Shown one piece after another: positions 7,543-15,952 of a DNA stretch of 64,000 nt. The notes under the pieces were generated by a model. The model saw only the letters and a list, made by a program, of their open reading frames with translations. It was not told where the DNA came from and did no database searches. Within the stretch, counting starts at the first letter, position 1. Each line of letters opens with the position of its first letter. The DNA comes from an uncultured Aquimarina sp. (GTDB lineage: Bacteria; Bacteroidota; Bacteroidia; Flavobacteriales; Flavobacteriaceae). The stretch is from assembly GCA_947498785.1 (NCBI GenBank), contig CANMLS010000001.1, positions 1 to 64,000 of the forward strand, read 5' to 3'. A program made the position numbers and the translations under genes.

Positions 7543-9588
7543 GTGAAAAGGTTTTTAAACAATCTATATAAGAGACAATCCTCAATGTACAGGATTTTTC
7601 TGTTTATATGTACTACCGTACTTATTGTGTACCTATTTCCTAAAGGTGGAATATTTAAATATGAATTTACCAAAGGTAAACCTTGGCAATATGAAAACTT
7701 ATATGCTCCTTTTGATTTTGCAATAGCAAAGACAGAATCAGAGATAGAAGCAGAAAAAACACGTATTAAAGATAATGTGATTCCGTATTTTGAATATGAC
7801 ACAATTACTGCTAATACAGCAAGGGACTCTTATGATGCTACGTTTTCAAGCTATTTGAAAACTTTTGATAAGAAAAGCTTGGGAGATGAGGCTAAACTTT
7901 TTGGAAGAATAGTTTTAAATGATATCTATCGACATGGGGTTTTGCAAGAAACGTATTCTTATGGAGATAAGAGACAAATATTTTTGAATAAGGGAAATGA
8001 GGCTGAAGCGATAACTTATGGACAGATTCTAACGCCTAATGCACTAACAAGACTTATCAATTCAAGAATAGATAAAAGCGAATATGTTAAGTTTAAAAGT
8101 GATTTTGTTGCCTTGTTTTTTGATCTTGTGAAACCTAATGTTAGATTAAATAAAAAACTTACAGAGAGTACATTAGAGAATGAATTGGCAAAAGTTCTTA
8201 CTACTAGAGGCGGAGTATCTAGAGGAAGTAGAATTATTGCGAAAGGAGAAGTGGTAGAAGGGGATAAGTTACAAATACTAAATTCTTTAAAGGCAGAATA
8301 TGAATCACAAGTATGGAGTGATAAAAATTTTTACTGGATTGTATTGGGCTACTGTCTTCTGGTTTCTTTGGCTCTTATGATGCTTTTATTATTTATAAGA
8401 AAATATAGAAAAGATATTTATGAGAATAACACTCAGGTAACTTTTATTTTCTTTAATGTTTTATTCTTGGTCTTAATTACAACATTGATGGTTAAATATC
8501 GCTCTGATTATATATATGTTGTCCCGTTATGTATTCTCCCACTAGTGTTAAAAGCATTTTTTGATTCTAGGTTAGGATTATTTACTCATGTGATCACGGT
8601 TTTAATATTAGGTTTTGTAGTACCCAATAGTTATGAGTATACATTTCTACAAATCATCGCAGGAATTGTTACTATTCTTACAATTTCAGAATCATTTAAA
8701 AGAGCTAATTTATTTATATCTGTAGGACAAATTACAATGATTTATATCTTAGCTTATATTGCTTTTCATATAATTCATGAAGGAAGTATTGGTAATATTG
8801 ATTGGGTTACCGTAGGGTTATTTGTTATTAGTGGATTTGCTACCTTGATTGTACATCCCTTGATCTATGTGTATGAAAAGGTTTTTGGGTTAATTTCTGA
8901 TGTATCTCTTTTAGAATTGAGTGATACAAACTCGGTATTATTAAAAGAGTTGTCCAATAAGGCGCCAGGAACTTTTCATCACTCGCTTAATGTGGCTAAT
9001 ATTGCAGAAGCTGCAGCAAATGAAATAGGAGCAAATGCAATGCTAGTTAGGGTAGGTGCTTTATATCACGATATTGGTAAGATGACTAATCCTACTTATT
9101 TTACCGAAAATCAATCTGCATCAGGCAATGCTCATGATGTATTATCACCAAAAGAAAGTGCAAGAATTATTATTAATCATGTGATAAGAGGTGTAGAAAT
9201 TGCAAAAAAGAATAATTTACCTGATCGTGTTATTGATTTTATAAGAACACATCACGGTACCAGCACAGTGTATTATTTCTATTCTAAAGAAAAAGAGGCA
9301 AATGAAAATGTGAATATTGAAGATTTTAGATACCCAGGACCTAAACCTTTTTCTAAAGAAACAGCAATCCTAATGATGAGTGATAGTGTGGAGGCAGCTT
9401 CCAAGAGTCTGAAGAATCCAACGAGTAGTCTTATTGATTCTTTTGTGGAGAAGATAGTACATAAACAAATGGAAGATGGTCAATTTCTAAATTCGAATAT
9501 AACTTTTAAAGAAATTCAGCAGGTAAAAAAGGTTTTTAAGCGCAAATTGACCAATATATATCATCTAAGGATCGAATATCCCGAATAA
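7543..9588 (+). CDS. pgpH: 7TM-HD phosphohydrolase, PgpH-type c-di-AMP phosphodiesterase
   Basis: 681 residues with the PgpH layout: one N-terminal membrane segment (17-33), a large extracytoplasmic 7TMR-HDED-like region (about 40-258), a block of hydrophobic segments (about 263-450), then a cytoplasmic HD domain (about 475-640). The metal motif H509-D510 (LYHDIGKM) and upstream H479/H480 (FHHSLNVANIAEAA) are intact, as are DFIRTHHGT and MMSDSVEAA. Family members cleave the second messenger c-di-AMP, which controls osmolyte and wall homeostasis. Two MscS-type channels elsewhere in this window fit an osmotic theme, but that link is inference. Confidence 0.9.
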   Translation: MKRFLNNLYKRQSSMYRIFLFICTTVLIVYLFPKGGIFKYEFTKGKPWQYENLYAPFDFAIAKTESEIEAEKTRIKDNVIPYFEYDTITANTARDSYDATFSSYLKTFDKKSLGDEAKLFGRIVLNDIYRHGVLQETYSYGDKRQIFLNKGNEAEAITYGQILTPNALTRLINSRIDKSEYVKFKSDFVALFFDLVKPNVRLNKKLTESTLENELAKVLTTRGGVSRGSRIIAKGEVVEGDKLQILNSLKAEYESQVWSDKNFYWIVLGYCLLVSLALMMLLLFIRKYRKDIYENNTQVTFIFFNVLFLVLITTLMVKYRSDYIYVVPLCILPLVLKAFFDSRLGLFTHVITVLILGFVVPNSYEYTFLQIIAGIVTILTISESFKRANLFISVGQITMIYILAYIAFHIIHEGSIGNIDWVTVGLFVISGFATLIVHPLIYVYEKVFGLISDVSLLELSDTNSVLLKELSNKAPGTFHHSLNVANIAEAAANEIGANAMLVRVGALYHDIGKMTNPTYFTENQSASGNAHDVLSPKESARIIINHVIRGVEIAKKNNLPDRVIDFIRTHHGTSTVYYFYSKEKEANENVNIEDFRYPGPKPFSKETAILMMSDSVEAASKSLKNPTSSLIDSFVEKIVHKQMEDGQFLNSNITFKEIQQVKKVFKRKLTNIYHLRIEYPE

Positions 9589-9645
9589 TTTTTATGGCAT
9601 GTTGTTTGATAAAATTGATATAGGATCTATACAATTTACTTCAAC

Positions 9646-10236
9646 ATGAAAAAAAGATTCATTTTCATATTATTTTTTAGTGTAATAATAATATTTCCAA
9701 ATTTTGCTCAAGTCAAAGTAAATGATGGAATATCTGTAGAGGTAAATATAAATTTACCTATATCCGATATTGTTTTAGAAAGAAGAAACACAAAAAAACA
9801 ATCTCCAAGACCACGACGAGGACGTTCAATAGTCATTCATAGATGCGATCATAGTTGTAACCACAATTTTGGATCTATTTTTAATCAAAATGGATCTAAC
9901 GAAGAATATATGTATCAAGTTACTAATGCTTCCTTAATACCATCTGAAAATGGAGAGGATCATATTGTATATGACTTAGATACAGGTGATATACTAGAGC
10001 TTATTATTGTTACTTCCAATTATAATTATAATGATTATAATTATCAGCACTATGATCCTAATAATAGCGATTTACTGCAAGAAAATATAATCTTAGCCAT
10101 AACTTTTAATGGAAAAGAAATTCCTTTACACAAAGGAAACCTCTCTTTACAACCACAAGGAGTGGGAGCGTTTCATAGTGTAATTAATTTGCACAGTATA
10201 AATGAAGGAGATTTCAGTGGTACTGTAAATTTCTAG
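9646..10236 (+). CDS. Secreted protein of unknown function
   Basis: 196 residues with a clear signal peptide (1-21, ending NFAQ). The mature part has a very basic stretch at about 44-64 (KKQSPRPRRGRS), a Cys/His-rich patch RCDHSCNHNF (about 67-76), an Asn/Tyr repeat run (NYNYNDYNYQHY, about 125-136) and a beta-rich end. No family is recognised. It follows the pgpH-like gene by 57 bp on the same strand and may be co-transcribed. Its stop codon overlaps that of the convergent DUF3817 gene by 4 bp. Confidence 0.75.
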   Translation: MKKRFIFILFFSVIIIFPNFAQVKVNDGISVEVNINLPISDIVLERRNTKKQSPRPRRGRSIVIHRCDHSCNHNFGSIFNQNGSNEEYMYQVTNASLIPSENGEDHIVYDLDTGDILELIIVTSNYNYNDYNYQHYDPNNSDLLQENIILAITFNGKEIPLHKGNLSLQPQGVGAFHSVINLHSINEGDFSGTVNF

Positions 10237-10505
10237 CGAAGATATTTTTTATCCATCCAAAATGTTCCAAATGGGATTATTGAACAAATAAGTACAATAG
10301 CCAAGGTTTTGATATTCCATTTTTTTTCAGCTTTTATAAGAATAGCAACTACTATATAACCCAAAAAGAGGAACCCGTGAGCCATTCCAATTATTTTATT
10401 AGGTTCTGGAGATTCAAACAGATATTTTAATGGCATAGTTACAAATAGGATAAGTAAGTAAGAAATGCCTTCAAGGTAACTGATCAATCTAAAACTGGTA
10501 ATCAT
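10233..10505 (-). CDS. DUF3817 small integral membrane protein
   Basis: 90 residues with three membrane segments. It carries the family pattern RLISYLEGISYLLILF, then MPLKY and AHGFLFLGYI (YdzA-like, PF12823). The function is unknown. The stop codon shares the CTAG at 10233-10236 with the convergent secreted-protein gene. Confidence 0.85.
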   Translation of the reverse strand: MITSFRLISYLEGISYLLILFVTMPLKYLFESPEPNKIIGMAHGFLFLGYIVVAILIKAEKKWNIKTLAIVLICSIIPFGTFWMDKKYLR

Positions 10506-10529
10506 AAAATTCTATTTAAATAAATGAAA

Positions 10530-11771
10530 TTATTGTTTTTCTATAGTATAATTAAGTTCAAATACTTCTAATGTAAAATAAGGTATAGCAGACAAGAGGT
10601 GATCGAAAATATCAGCCATAATTTTTTCGTAATTTTTCCAAACTTTATCATTACTAAAAGCATATATTTCTAATGGAGTTCCTTGAGCAGTGGGGGCAAG
10701 TTGTCTACTCATAATGGTCATGTTTTTATTAATATAAGGATGCCCTTCGAGGTATAAATCTACATACGCTCTAAAGACTCCCATATTAGTTAAATTTCTT
10801 CCATTGATAAGAGTACTTTTATCTATACTATGGTCTTGGTTATAGGTGTCAATATCCTTTTGAATATCATCAATATAATCACTAATAAGTGCTATTTTTT
10901 TTAAGTTTTCAAGGTCTTTTTTTGATAAAAATGAAATACTTGATGTTTTGATCAATAAAGCTCTCTTAATCCTTCTTCCACCAGAATCCATCATACCTCG
11001 CCAATTTCTAAACGATTCTGAAGTTAAATGATATGTTGGAATTGTTGTAATAGTTTTATCAAAATTTTGAACTTTTACAGAAGATAAATTGATTTCAACA
11101 ACATCTCCGTCGGCTCCATATTTTTCCATAGTAATCCAATCTCCAATCCTAACAGTATCATTTACCGCTACCTGTATACTGGCGACAAAACCTAGTATGG
11201 TATCTTTAAAAATTAACAAAATAACTGCAGACATGGCTCCCAAAGCAGTAAGGAACGTCCAGACAGATTTACCAGTCATGGATGAGAATATAAAAATGAC
11301 TCCTATTGTCCAAACAAAAATCATAAAGACTTGTACATAACTATCAATAGGCTTGTCTTTAAATGAACTTAAAGATTTTAAAAAGTCTCTAAAGGTTCTA
11401 AGGATGCTCCTTAAAATCCAGATTACTAATACAATAATCATGATATCAAACAAAGTCTCTAGATATTTTTCTGCTGTCGGAAAAGCCATAAATAGCATGG
11501 GTAAAACCCAAATAACAAAGGATAGAGGAATGATATGAGCTAGATAATCAAAGGTTTTATTTTTAACCAAATAATCATCAAATGTATTTTTTGATCTGGA
11601 GGCATAGCTTTTAAAAATAGCTATAATTACTTTCCTCATGATAAAATCTAAAAAGAAGATAACAACAATAAGTATGCAAACTCCGATAATTACATTTAAA
11701 TATTCTGCTATATGTTCTGAAACCCCTTTAGAAATAAAAAGGTTATAAAAGTAACGTGTTAAATCTTTCAT
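10530..11771 (-). CDS. MscS-family mechanosensitive channel, YbdG-like
   Basis: 413 residues. Several N-terminal membrane segments lead into the pore region (ALGAMSAVILLIFKDTILGFVAS, about 180-205) and the MscS beta domain (VNDTVRIGDWITMEKYGADGDVVEINLSSVKVQNFD). The long C-terminal part (YLEGHPYINKNMTIMSRQLAPTAQGTPLEIYAF) matches the YbdG/MscM miniconductance subfamily. It acts in the inner membrane to release solutes on hypo-osmotic shock. It lies 24 bp upstream of the DUF3817 gene on the same strand, so the two may form an operon. Confidence 0.92.
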   Translation of the reverse strand: MKDLTRYFYNLFISKGVSEHIAEYLNVIIGVCILIVVIFFLDFIMRKVIIAIFKSYASRSKNTFDDYLVKNKTFDYLAHIIPLSFVIWVLPMLFMAFPTAEKYLETLFDIMIIVLVIWILRSILRTFRDFLKSLSSFKDKPIDSYVQVFMIFVWTIGVIFIFSSMTGKSVWTFLTALGAMSAVILLIFKDTILGFVASIQVAVNDTVRIGDWITMEKYGADGDVVEINLSSVKVQNFDKTITTIPTYHLTSESFRNWRGMMDSGGRRIKRALLIKTSSISFLSKKDLENLKKIALISDYIDDIQKDIDTYNQDHSIDKSTLINGRNLTNMGVFRAYVDLYLEGHPYINKNMTIMSRQLAPTAQGTPLEIYAFSNDKVWKNYEKIMADIFDHLLSAIPYFTLEVFELNYTIEKQ

Positions 11772-11866
11772 CTATGTTTCAATGCTATTTTTTACAAAAT
11801 TATGATTATAGTTATTTATGGAGCTATGAAATACAATATTTTTATGTCAATTATGAAAATAAAAAA

Positions 11867-12054
11867 ACGCTACATGATGAAGTGGTTTAAACTTTTTTTA
11901 ATTCGCTATAAAAATGCTCTTTTTCACTCAATTTTCGTCTTTTTCTTACTTCGTAGCGCTGCTATGAAGAGCAAAAAACACTTCAATTGATCAAAAAACT
12001 ACTATTTTTCACTAGAATCAAAAAAGTTTAAACCACTTCGATGTAATGTAGCGT
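11867..12054. repeat. 188-bp MITE-like element with ~33-bp imperfect terminal inverted repeats
   Basis: The left arm (11867-11897) and right arm (12020-12054) are inverted copies beginning ACGCTACAT and ending in GAAGTGGTTTAAACTTTTTT, interrupted only by a short mismatch/indel block (GAT versus TACATC). The ~120-bp interior carries an AGCGCT palindrome and no convincing gene. It sits in the spacer between the YbdG-like and TonB-receptor genes (both minus strand). No clear target-site duplication is visible. It may be a non-autonomous mobile element, an IS remnant or a large RNA hairpin ending the receptor transcript. Confidence 0.65.
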
Positions 12055-12080
12055 CCATGTTTTCTTTTGATATTATTTTT

Positions 12081-14702
12081 TTAGAAGTTAAAATCTAATC
12101 TAGCATAATAATAGGCTCCTCCAAACCCCATTTGCACTGCATCCCAATATCCTCCTGCTTCAGTATTTCCATCATCTTGTTGATCAGGATATTCATTAAA
12201 GATATTATTACCGCCAATTGTAAGTTTTAACTGATCTGTTAATTTGTATCCAAAATTCAAATCTGTAGTGATTTTAGCTTCATATATATCTTCTGTATTT
12301 TCAAAATCTATTAGAATTATTTCGCTAAAATGAGTTAAACCGATACCTGCATTAAATTTTTCTTTATTGTAATTGGCATTAAACGAGAATTTACTTTCTG
12401 GTGCTGATGCAAGTAAAAAACCTTCTTCTCTTTTACCGAAGAATGTTTCTTCATCCAAGTTGCCATTTTTGACATCTTTTATGTACATATTATTCATGTT
12501 CCCTGCTAGTGTAGCACTTAAATTTCCAAAATCATAGTTGCCTTTCCAGGAAAGTATTATGTCTAAACCTACAGTTTCTGTATCCACTCCATTAGCAAAG
12601 AATTGAGCCTCTGCAACATTTGGTATTTGTGGAGCAGCAAATGTTCCGGTTAGTACAATTCTATCTTTTACATTAATATAGTATCCATCTACTGTTGCGG
12701 TAAAACTACCAAAAGTGGCTGTCGCTCCCAATGCTCCATTTATTGCAGTTTCTTCTTCTAATTGATCAATTCCAAAAGAAGAAGTAACTGGACTGTTGTT
12801 AGCGGATAGCAATGTCTCTGTTGCTACACCTCCTTGAAAATCGGTAAACCTAAGGTTGTAATAAATTTGTGCTAATGATGGAGCTCTAAATCCAGTACTC
12901 ACAGAACCTCTAATATTAATATCTTCTGTCGCTTTGATTCTAAAAGATAATTTTCCATTAATTGTACTTCCAAAGTCACTATAATCCTCAAACCTTGCTG
13001 CAGCTCCTAATAAGAAACTATCAGTAATATCTAGTTCTCCATCTGCATATACAGAAATATTTGACCTTGATCGATCTACTTCGTTTATTGGACTATACCC
13101 TGGGAATCCCTGTGAACCTCCAGGTCTTAAATTTCCAGAATCTGGATCAGTAGGCTGTGTTTGAGTTGAAGGATTTGTTATTGGTAAACCATTATCATCA
13201 TATGTAGCATAAGAGCCTTCTTCCCCCGCGAAGATTTCAAAATTCTCAGTTCTATATTCAGTACCAAAAGCTACGTTGAGCCCCTTAAGGATGTCAGAAT
13301 AGTACTTAGAAAAGTCCAGACTAGTTGTATTTTGACTTAAACTATGTCCTCCAGCATCAAAATCTGTTGGAGAAGATGCTTCAAGAGAAGCATTTAATGT
13401 TCCTTTAATGAAATAATGAAAGTTGTTTTTACCCCAGGTATTATTAAAATCAATTTTCCAACCACTATCTGTTTCTGTTCTAATTCCTGCCGAAACTGAA
13501 TTATCTATGATATTAGATGTTATTCTTGGAGTAAAGCCATTTGGATAGATTTCAGTTACAACACGTTCTCCTCCGTTACGAGTAAATGCAAAAGCATCAG
13601 TATCCCTATAATTTCTTCCTCCAAAAGCGTACAGTTCTGTCTTTTTTGATAATGGTATTGCGGCATTAGCAAAAAAATTGAAACCATCAATAGCAGCTTC
13701 TCCAAAGCCTCTTCTAAAATCAAAACCAGGACGTAATGTTTTATTCTTACTAAGGTATTCTGTAGTAAAGTTTGCAAAACCGTCTTCTCCAATTTCGACA
13801 CCATAATTTGCAGTAATTTTTACTGACCCTCCGTCAAAGTCCTTATCATCTGCGATTCGGTTTCCATCGTTTTCTGTATCCAAACGATTTCCATCTGTAT
13901 TAGGAGTTCCTGCTGGAAAATCTCCTTTAGCATTTGTATTGTATGCTCCATAACTAATACTACCTGTTAGTTTGTTGACACTGTTCTTTAAAACAATATT
14001 TATTACACCAGCAATAGCATCAGAACCATATTGCGCTGCAGCACCATCTCTTAAAACTTCAATTCTTTTTATAGAAGATGCAGGGATAGCATTAAGATCT
14101 GTACCAGAATTACCCCTACCTCTTGTTCCAAACAAATTGATTAGAGAAGAAGAATGCCTTCTTTTTCCATTAATTAAAACCAGAGTTTGATCTGGACCAA
14201 GACCACGTAGGGTAGCAGGGTCTATATGATCTGCTCCATCAGATCCAGATTGTTTATTGGCGTTAAATGAAGGAGCAGCATACTGTAGTAGCTCATTAAT
14301 TTCTATTTTACCACTTTTGGTTATTACATCTTGCATGTCAATAATATCAATTGCGACAGGTGTATCTGTGGCTGTTCTTTTTGGACTTCTCGATCCTACA
14401 ACGACAATAGTTCTTAATGCTTCTCCATCTAATAAAACGACATCAATTTTCTCTTGAGTTCCTACGAGGATTTCCTGAGTTTGAAAACCAACAAAACTAT
14501 AGATCAAGGTTGCGTTTGCATCTACCTCAATAGAGTAATTACCTTGATCGTCTGTAGTTGTACCCTTTGAAGAGCCTTTTTCCAAAATATTTACATAGGG
14601 TAAAGGAGTTCCTTGAGAGTCTGTTATTGTTCCTGTTATAGTTTGTTGACTAAAGCCCAAACTCGTAAATAAGCTAATTAAAATAAGTGTGATTTTTTTC
14701 AT
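12081..14702 (-). CDS. TonB-dependent outer-membrane receptor
   Basis: 873 residues. Signal peptide 1-18; CarboxypepD-reg-like beta domain about 20-92 (TGTITDSQGTPLPYVNILEKG); plug about 105-238 (VAIDIIDMQDV, TLRGLGPDQTLVLINGKRR, SIKRIEVLRDGAAAQYGSDAIAGVINIVLK); then a 22-strand-type barrel ending in aromatic ARLDFNF. It would import a scarce ligand across the outer membrane using TonB/ExbBD energy. There is no SusD partner beside it, so a siderophore, cobalamin-like or small-molecule substrate is more likely than a PUL glycan; the substrate is unknown. The GG-leader peptide gene lies upstream on the same strand but has its own terminator. Confidence 0.95.
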   Translation of the reverse strand: MKKITLILISLFTSLGFSQQTITGTITDSQGTPLPYVNILEKGSSKGTTTDDQGNYSIEVDANATLIYSFVGFQTQEILVGTQEKIDVVLLDGEALRTIVVVGSRSPKRTATDTPVAIDIIDMQDVITKSGKIEINELLQYAAPSFNANKQSGSDGADHIDPATLRGLGPDQTLVLINGKRRHSSSLINLFGTRGRGNSGTDLNAIPASSIKRIEVLRDGAAAQYGSDAIAGVINIVLKNSVNKLTGSISYGAYNTNAKGDFPAGTPNTDGNRLDTENDGNRIADDKDFDGGSVKITANYGVEIGEDGFANFTTEYLSKNKTLRPGFDFRRGFGEAAIDGFNFFANAAIPLSKKTELYAFGGRNYRDTDAFAFTRNGGERVVTEIYPNGFTPRITSNIIDNSVSAGIRTETDSGWKIDFNNTWGKNNFHYFIKGTLNASLEASSPTDFDAGGHSLSQNTTSLDFSKYYSDILKGLNVAFGTEYRTENFEIFAGEEGSYATYDDNGLPITNPSTQTQPTDPDSGNLRPGGSQGFPGYSPINEVDRSRSNISVYADGELDITDSFLLGAAARFEDYSDFGSTINGKLSFRIKATEDINIRGSVSTGFRAPSLAQIYYNLRFTDFQGGVATETLLSANNSPVTSSFGIDQLEEETAINGALGATATFGSFTATVDGYYINVKDRIVLTGTFAAPQIPNVAEAQFFANGVDTETVGLDIILSWKGNYDFGNLSATLAGNMNNMYIKDVKNGNLDEETFFGKREEGFLLASAPESKFSFNANYNKEKFNAGIGLTHFSEIILIDFENTEDIYEAKITTDLNFGYKLTDQLKLTIGGNNIFNEYPDQQDDGNTEAGGYWDAVQMGFGGAYYYARLDFNF

Positions 14703-14860
14703 GTATGAATGTTTATTTATGTTGATTACAAGGTTAAAGATATTTAAAACTAATTTATATGACGTTTAGCATAATAATTAGTTTAATTGTGATGTTGAAA
14801 TAAGAAAACTTAAAACATGGTTATTTTGTTGAAAATCATTAACTTATTATTTTTTGGTAT

Positions 14861-14890
14861 AAAAAAAGAGCCTTATGAAATAAGGCTCTT
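14861..14890 (-). terminator. Rho-independent terminator of the GG-leader peptide gene
   Basis: A perfect 10-bp stem (14866-14875 with 14881-14890, AAGAGCCTTA) with loop TGAAA is followed on the minus strand by seven Ts. It is 21 bp after the peptide stop codon, showing the small gene is a separate transcription unit. Confidence 0.85.
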
Positions 14891-14911
14891 AATAATTTAG
14901 ATAATTCTTTT

Positions 14912-15085
14912 TTAGTAGATAAGACATACAGAATTTACCGGTAGTCGGCATAATGGTGCTCCCCATTCTCCACCACAAAGAAGGCAATCTTCTTCATTAG
15001 TTGGCCATCTGCCACCATGAATAGTTTGTTGTTTTTTTCTGTTTAACTTTTCAACTCCGTTTAAATTTAAAATACTTTTTAACAT
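14912..15085 (-). CDS. 57-aa double-glycine-leader peptide, bacteriocin/RiPP-like precursor
   Basis: This gene is below the usual ORF length cut-off; I translated it by hand. The leader MLKSILNLNGVEKLN followed by RKKQQTIHGG (residues 1-25) has the hydrophobic L/I pattern and a GG ending typical of ComC/bacteriocin-type leaders that a peptidase-containing ABC exporter (C39) cuts. The 32-residue core has four cysteines (C34, C37, C46, C54), a CGGEWG motif and two tryptophans. The core could form two disulfides or be modified. It has its own terminator and lies between a secreted-protein gene and a TonB receptor gene. No exporter or modification enzyme is in the window. Similar leaders are common in Flavobacteriaceae; I do not recognise the core. 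Confidence 0.75.
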   Translation of the reverse strand: MLKSILNLNGVEKLNRKKQQTIHGGRWPTNEEDCLLCGGEWGAPLCRLPVNSVCLIY

Positions 15086-15204
15086 AACATTAGGTTTTAA
15101 GGTTATGTATACTAAAATACATATTTATCAAATCGATTCGGTTGATTTATATAAACAATTAACAGTCTGAGGGTTTTTAATTGATAAAGATTTTTATTTA
15201 AGCG

Positions 15205-15720
15205 TTAATTAGCTTGGTATACAGTTGATATTATCTCATCTGTTTTTGTGTCATATGCTTCAAGAATAAAGTTTTTATCTTTATCAAAATGTCCGACACA
15301 ATTATCTTTTTCACCCATGTTGACAAGATAATAGCCACTTCCTATAGGCCTTGCTTTTGATATTTGATTTCCTTCTTTCCTAAAAAAAGTGATTACAAAA
15401 CCTTTATCATCTGCAATTTTAGTATATTTTAGCATATCTGAGGAAGAATGAGATTTTTCTACAACAATTTCATCCTCAGTGTATTCTGCAGATTGATTTG
15501 TTTTGTCTTTATCTCCTGGATTAAGCTTAATTTTACTCTTTTTTTTAATTACTTCTTGTTTTTTGATTATTTTTTCCTCTCCGTTAGGACCTTTTATACG
15601 AATAATCTTAGTTACTATTTCTTCAGATGAATTTTTGGTGTTATTTTCATCTTCTTGCGCATAGCTAACAGATGTACTGATCAAAAGCGCTAGTGTGATT
15701 AATGTTTTTAAAGTTTTCAT
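15205..15720 (-). CDS. Secreted protein of unknown function
   Basis: 171 residues with a signal peptide (1-21, ending SVSYAQ). The mature part is highly charged: Asp/Glu/Asn-rich, then Lys-rich (IIRIKGPNGEEKIIKKQEVIKKKSKIKL, shown here as adjoining short motifs), then an acidic/Ser stretch. The C-terminal 70 residues (KGFVITFFRKEGN, GSGYYLVNMGEKDNCVGHFDKDKNFILEAYD) look like a small beta-sheet domain. No family is recognised. It is divergent from ychF. Confidence 0.75.
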   Translation of the reverse strand: MKTLKTLITLALLISTSVSYAQEDENNTKNSSEEIVTKIIRIKGPNGEEKIIKKQEVIKKKSKIKLNPGDKDKTNQSAEYTEDEIVVEKSHSSSDMLKYTKIADDKGFVITFFRKEGNQISKARPIGSGYYLVNMGEKDNCVGHFDKDKNFILEAYDTKTDEIISTVYQAN

Positions 15721-15860
15721 TTTGTGTATTCATTTTGGTTTTCAAATTTACAAAAAATGTAAAAAATACTTTTGTCTTACATTCTTACAACGCAAGAAAA
15801 AGCCTTTTATGGTAATTTGTTGCCCTATTGCTAATAATCCACAATCTTATGAATTTGTTA

Positions 15861-15893
15861 TTTGTTTACTATGTATGAATACCATTATCTTTG
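15861..15893 (+). promoter_or_regulatory. Putative ychF promoter
   Basis: A -33-like TTTG (15861-15864) and a -7-like TATCTTTG (15886-15893) are 21 bp apart, fitting the Bacteroidetes sigma factor consensus TTTG/TAnnTTTG. The ATG follows about 60 bp later. Confidence 0.5.
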
Positions 15894-15952
15894 CATTCTT
15901 AAAATTTGGGATTTTATACTTAGCAATCCCGATCATTATAATATAAAGTACC

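Noticed and set aside
11802..11990. 62-codon plus-strand ORF before the TonB receptor
   Set aside because: It runs through the left arm of the inverted-repeat element and has low-complexity Phe/Lys content, with no coding features.
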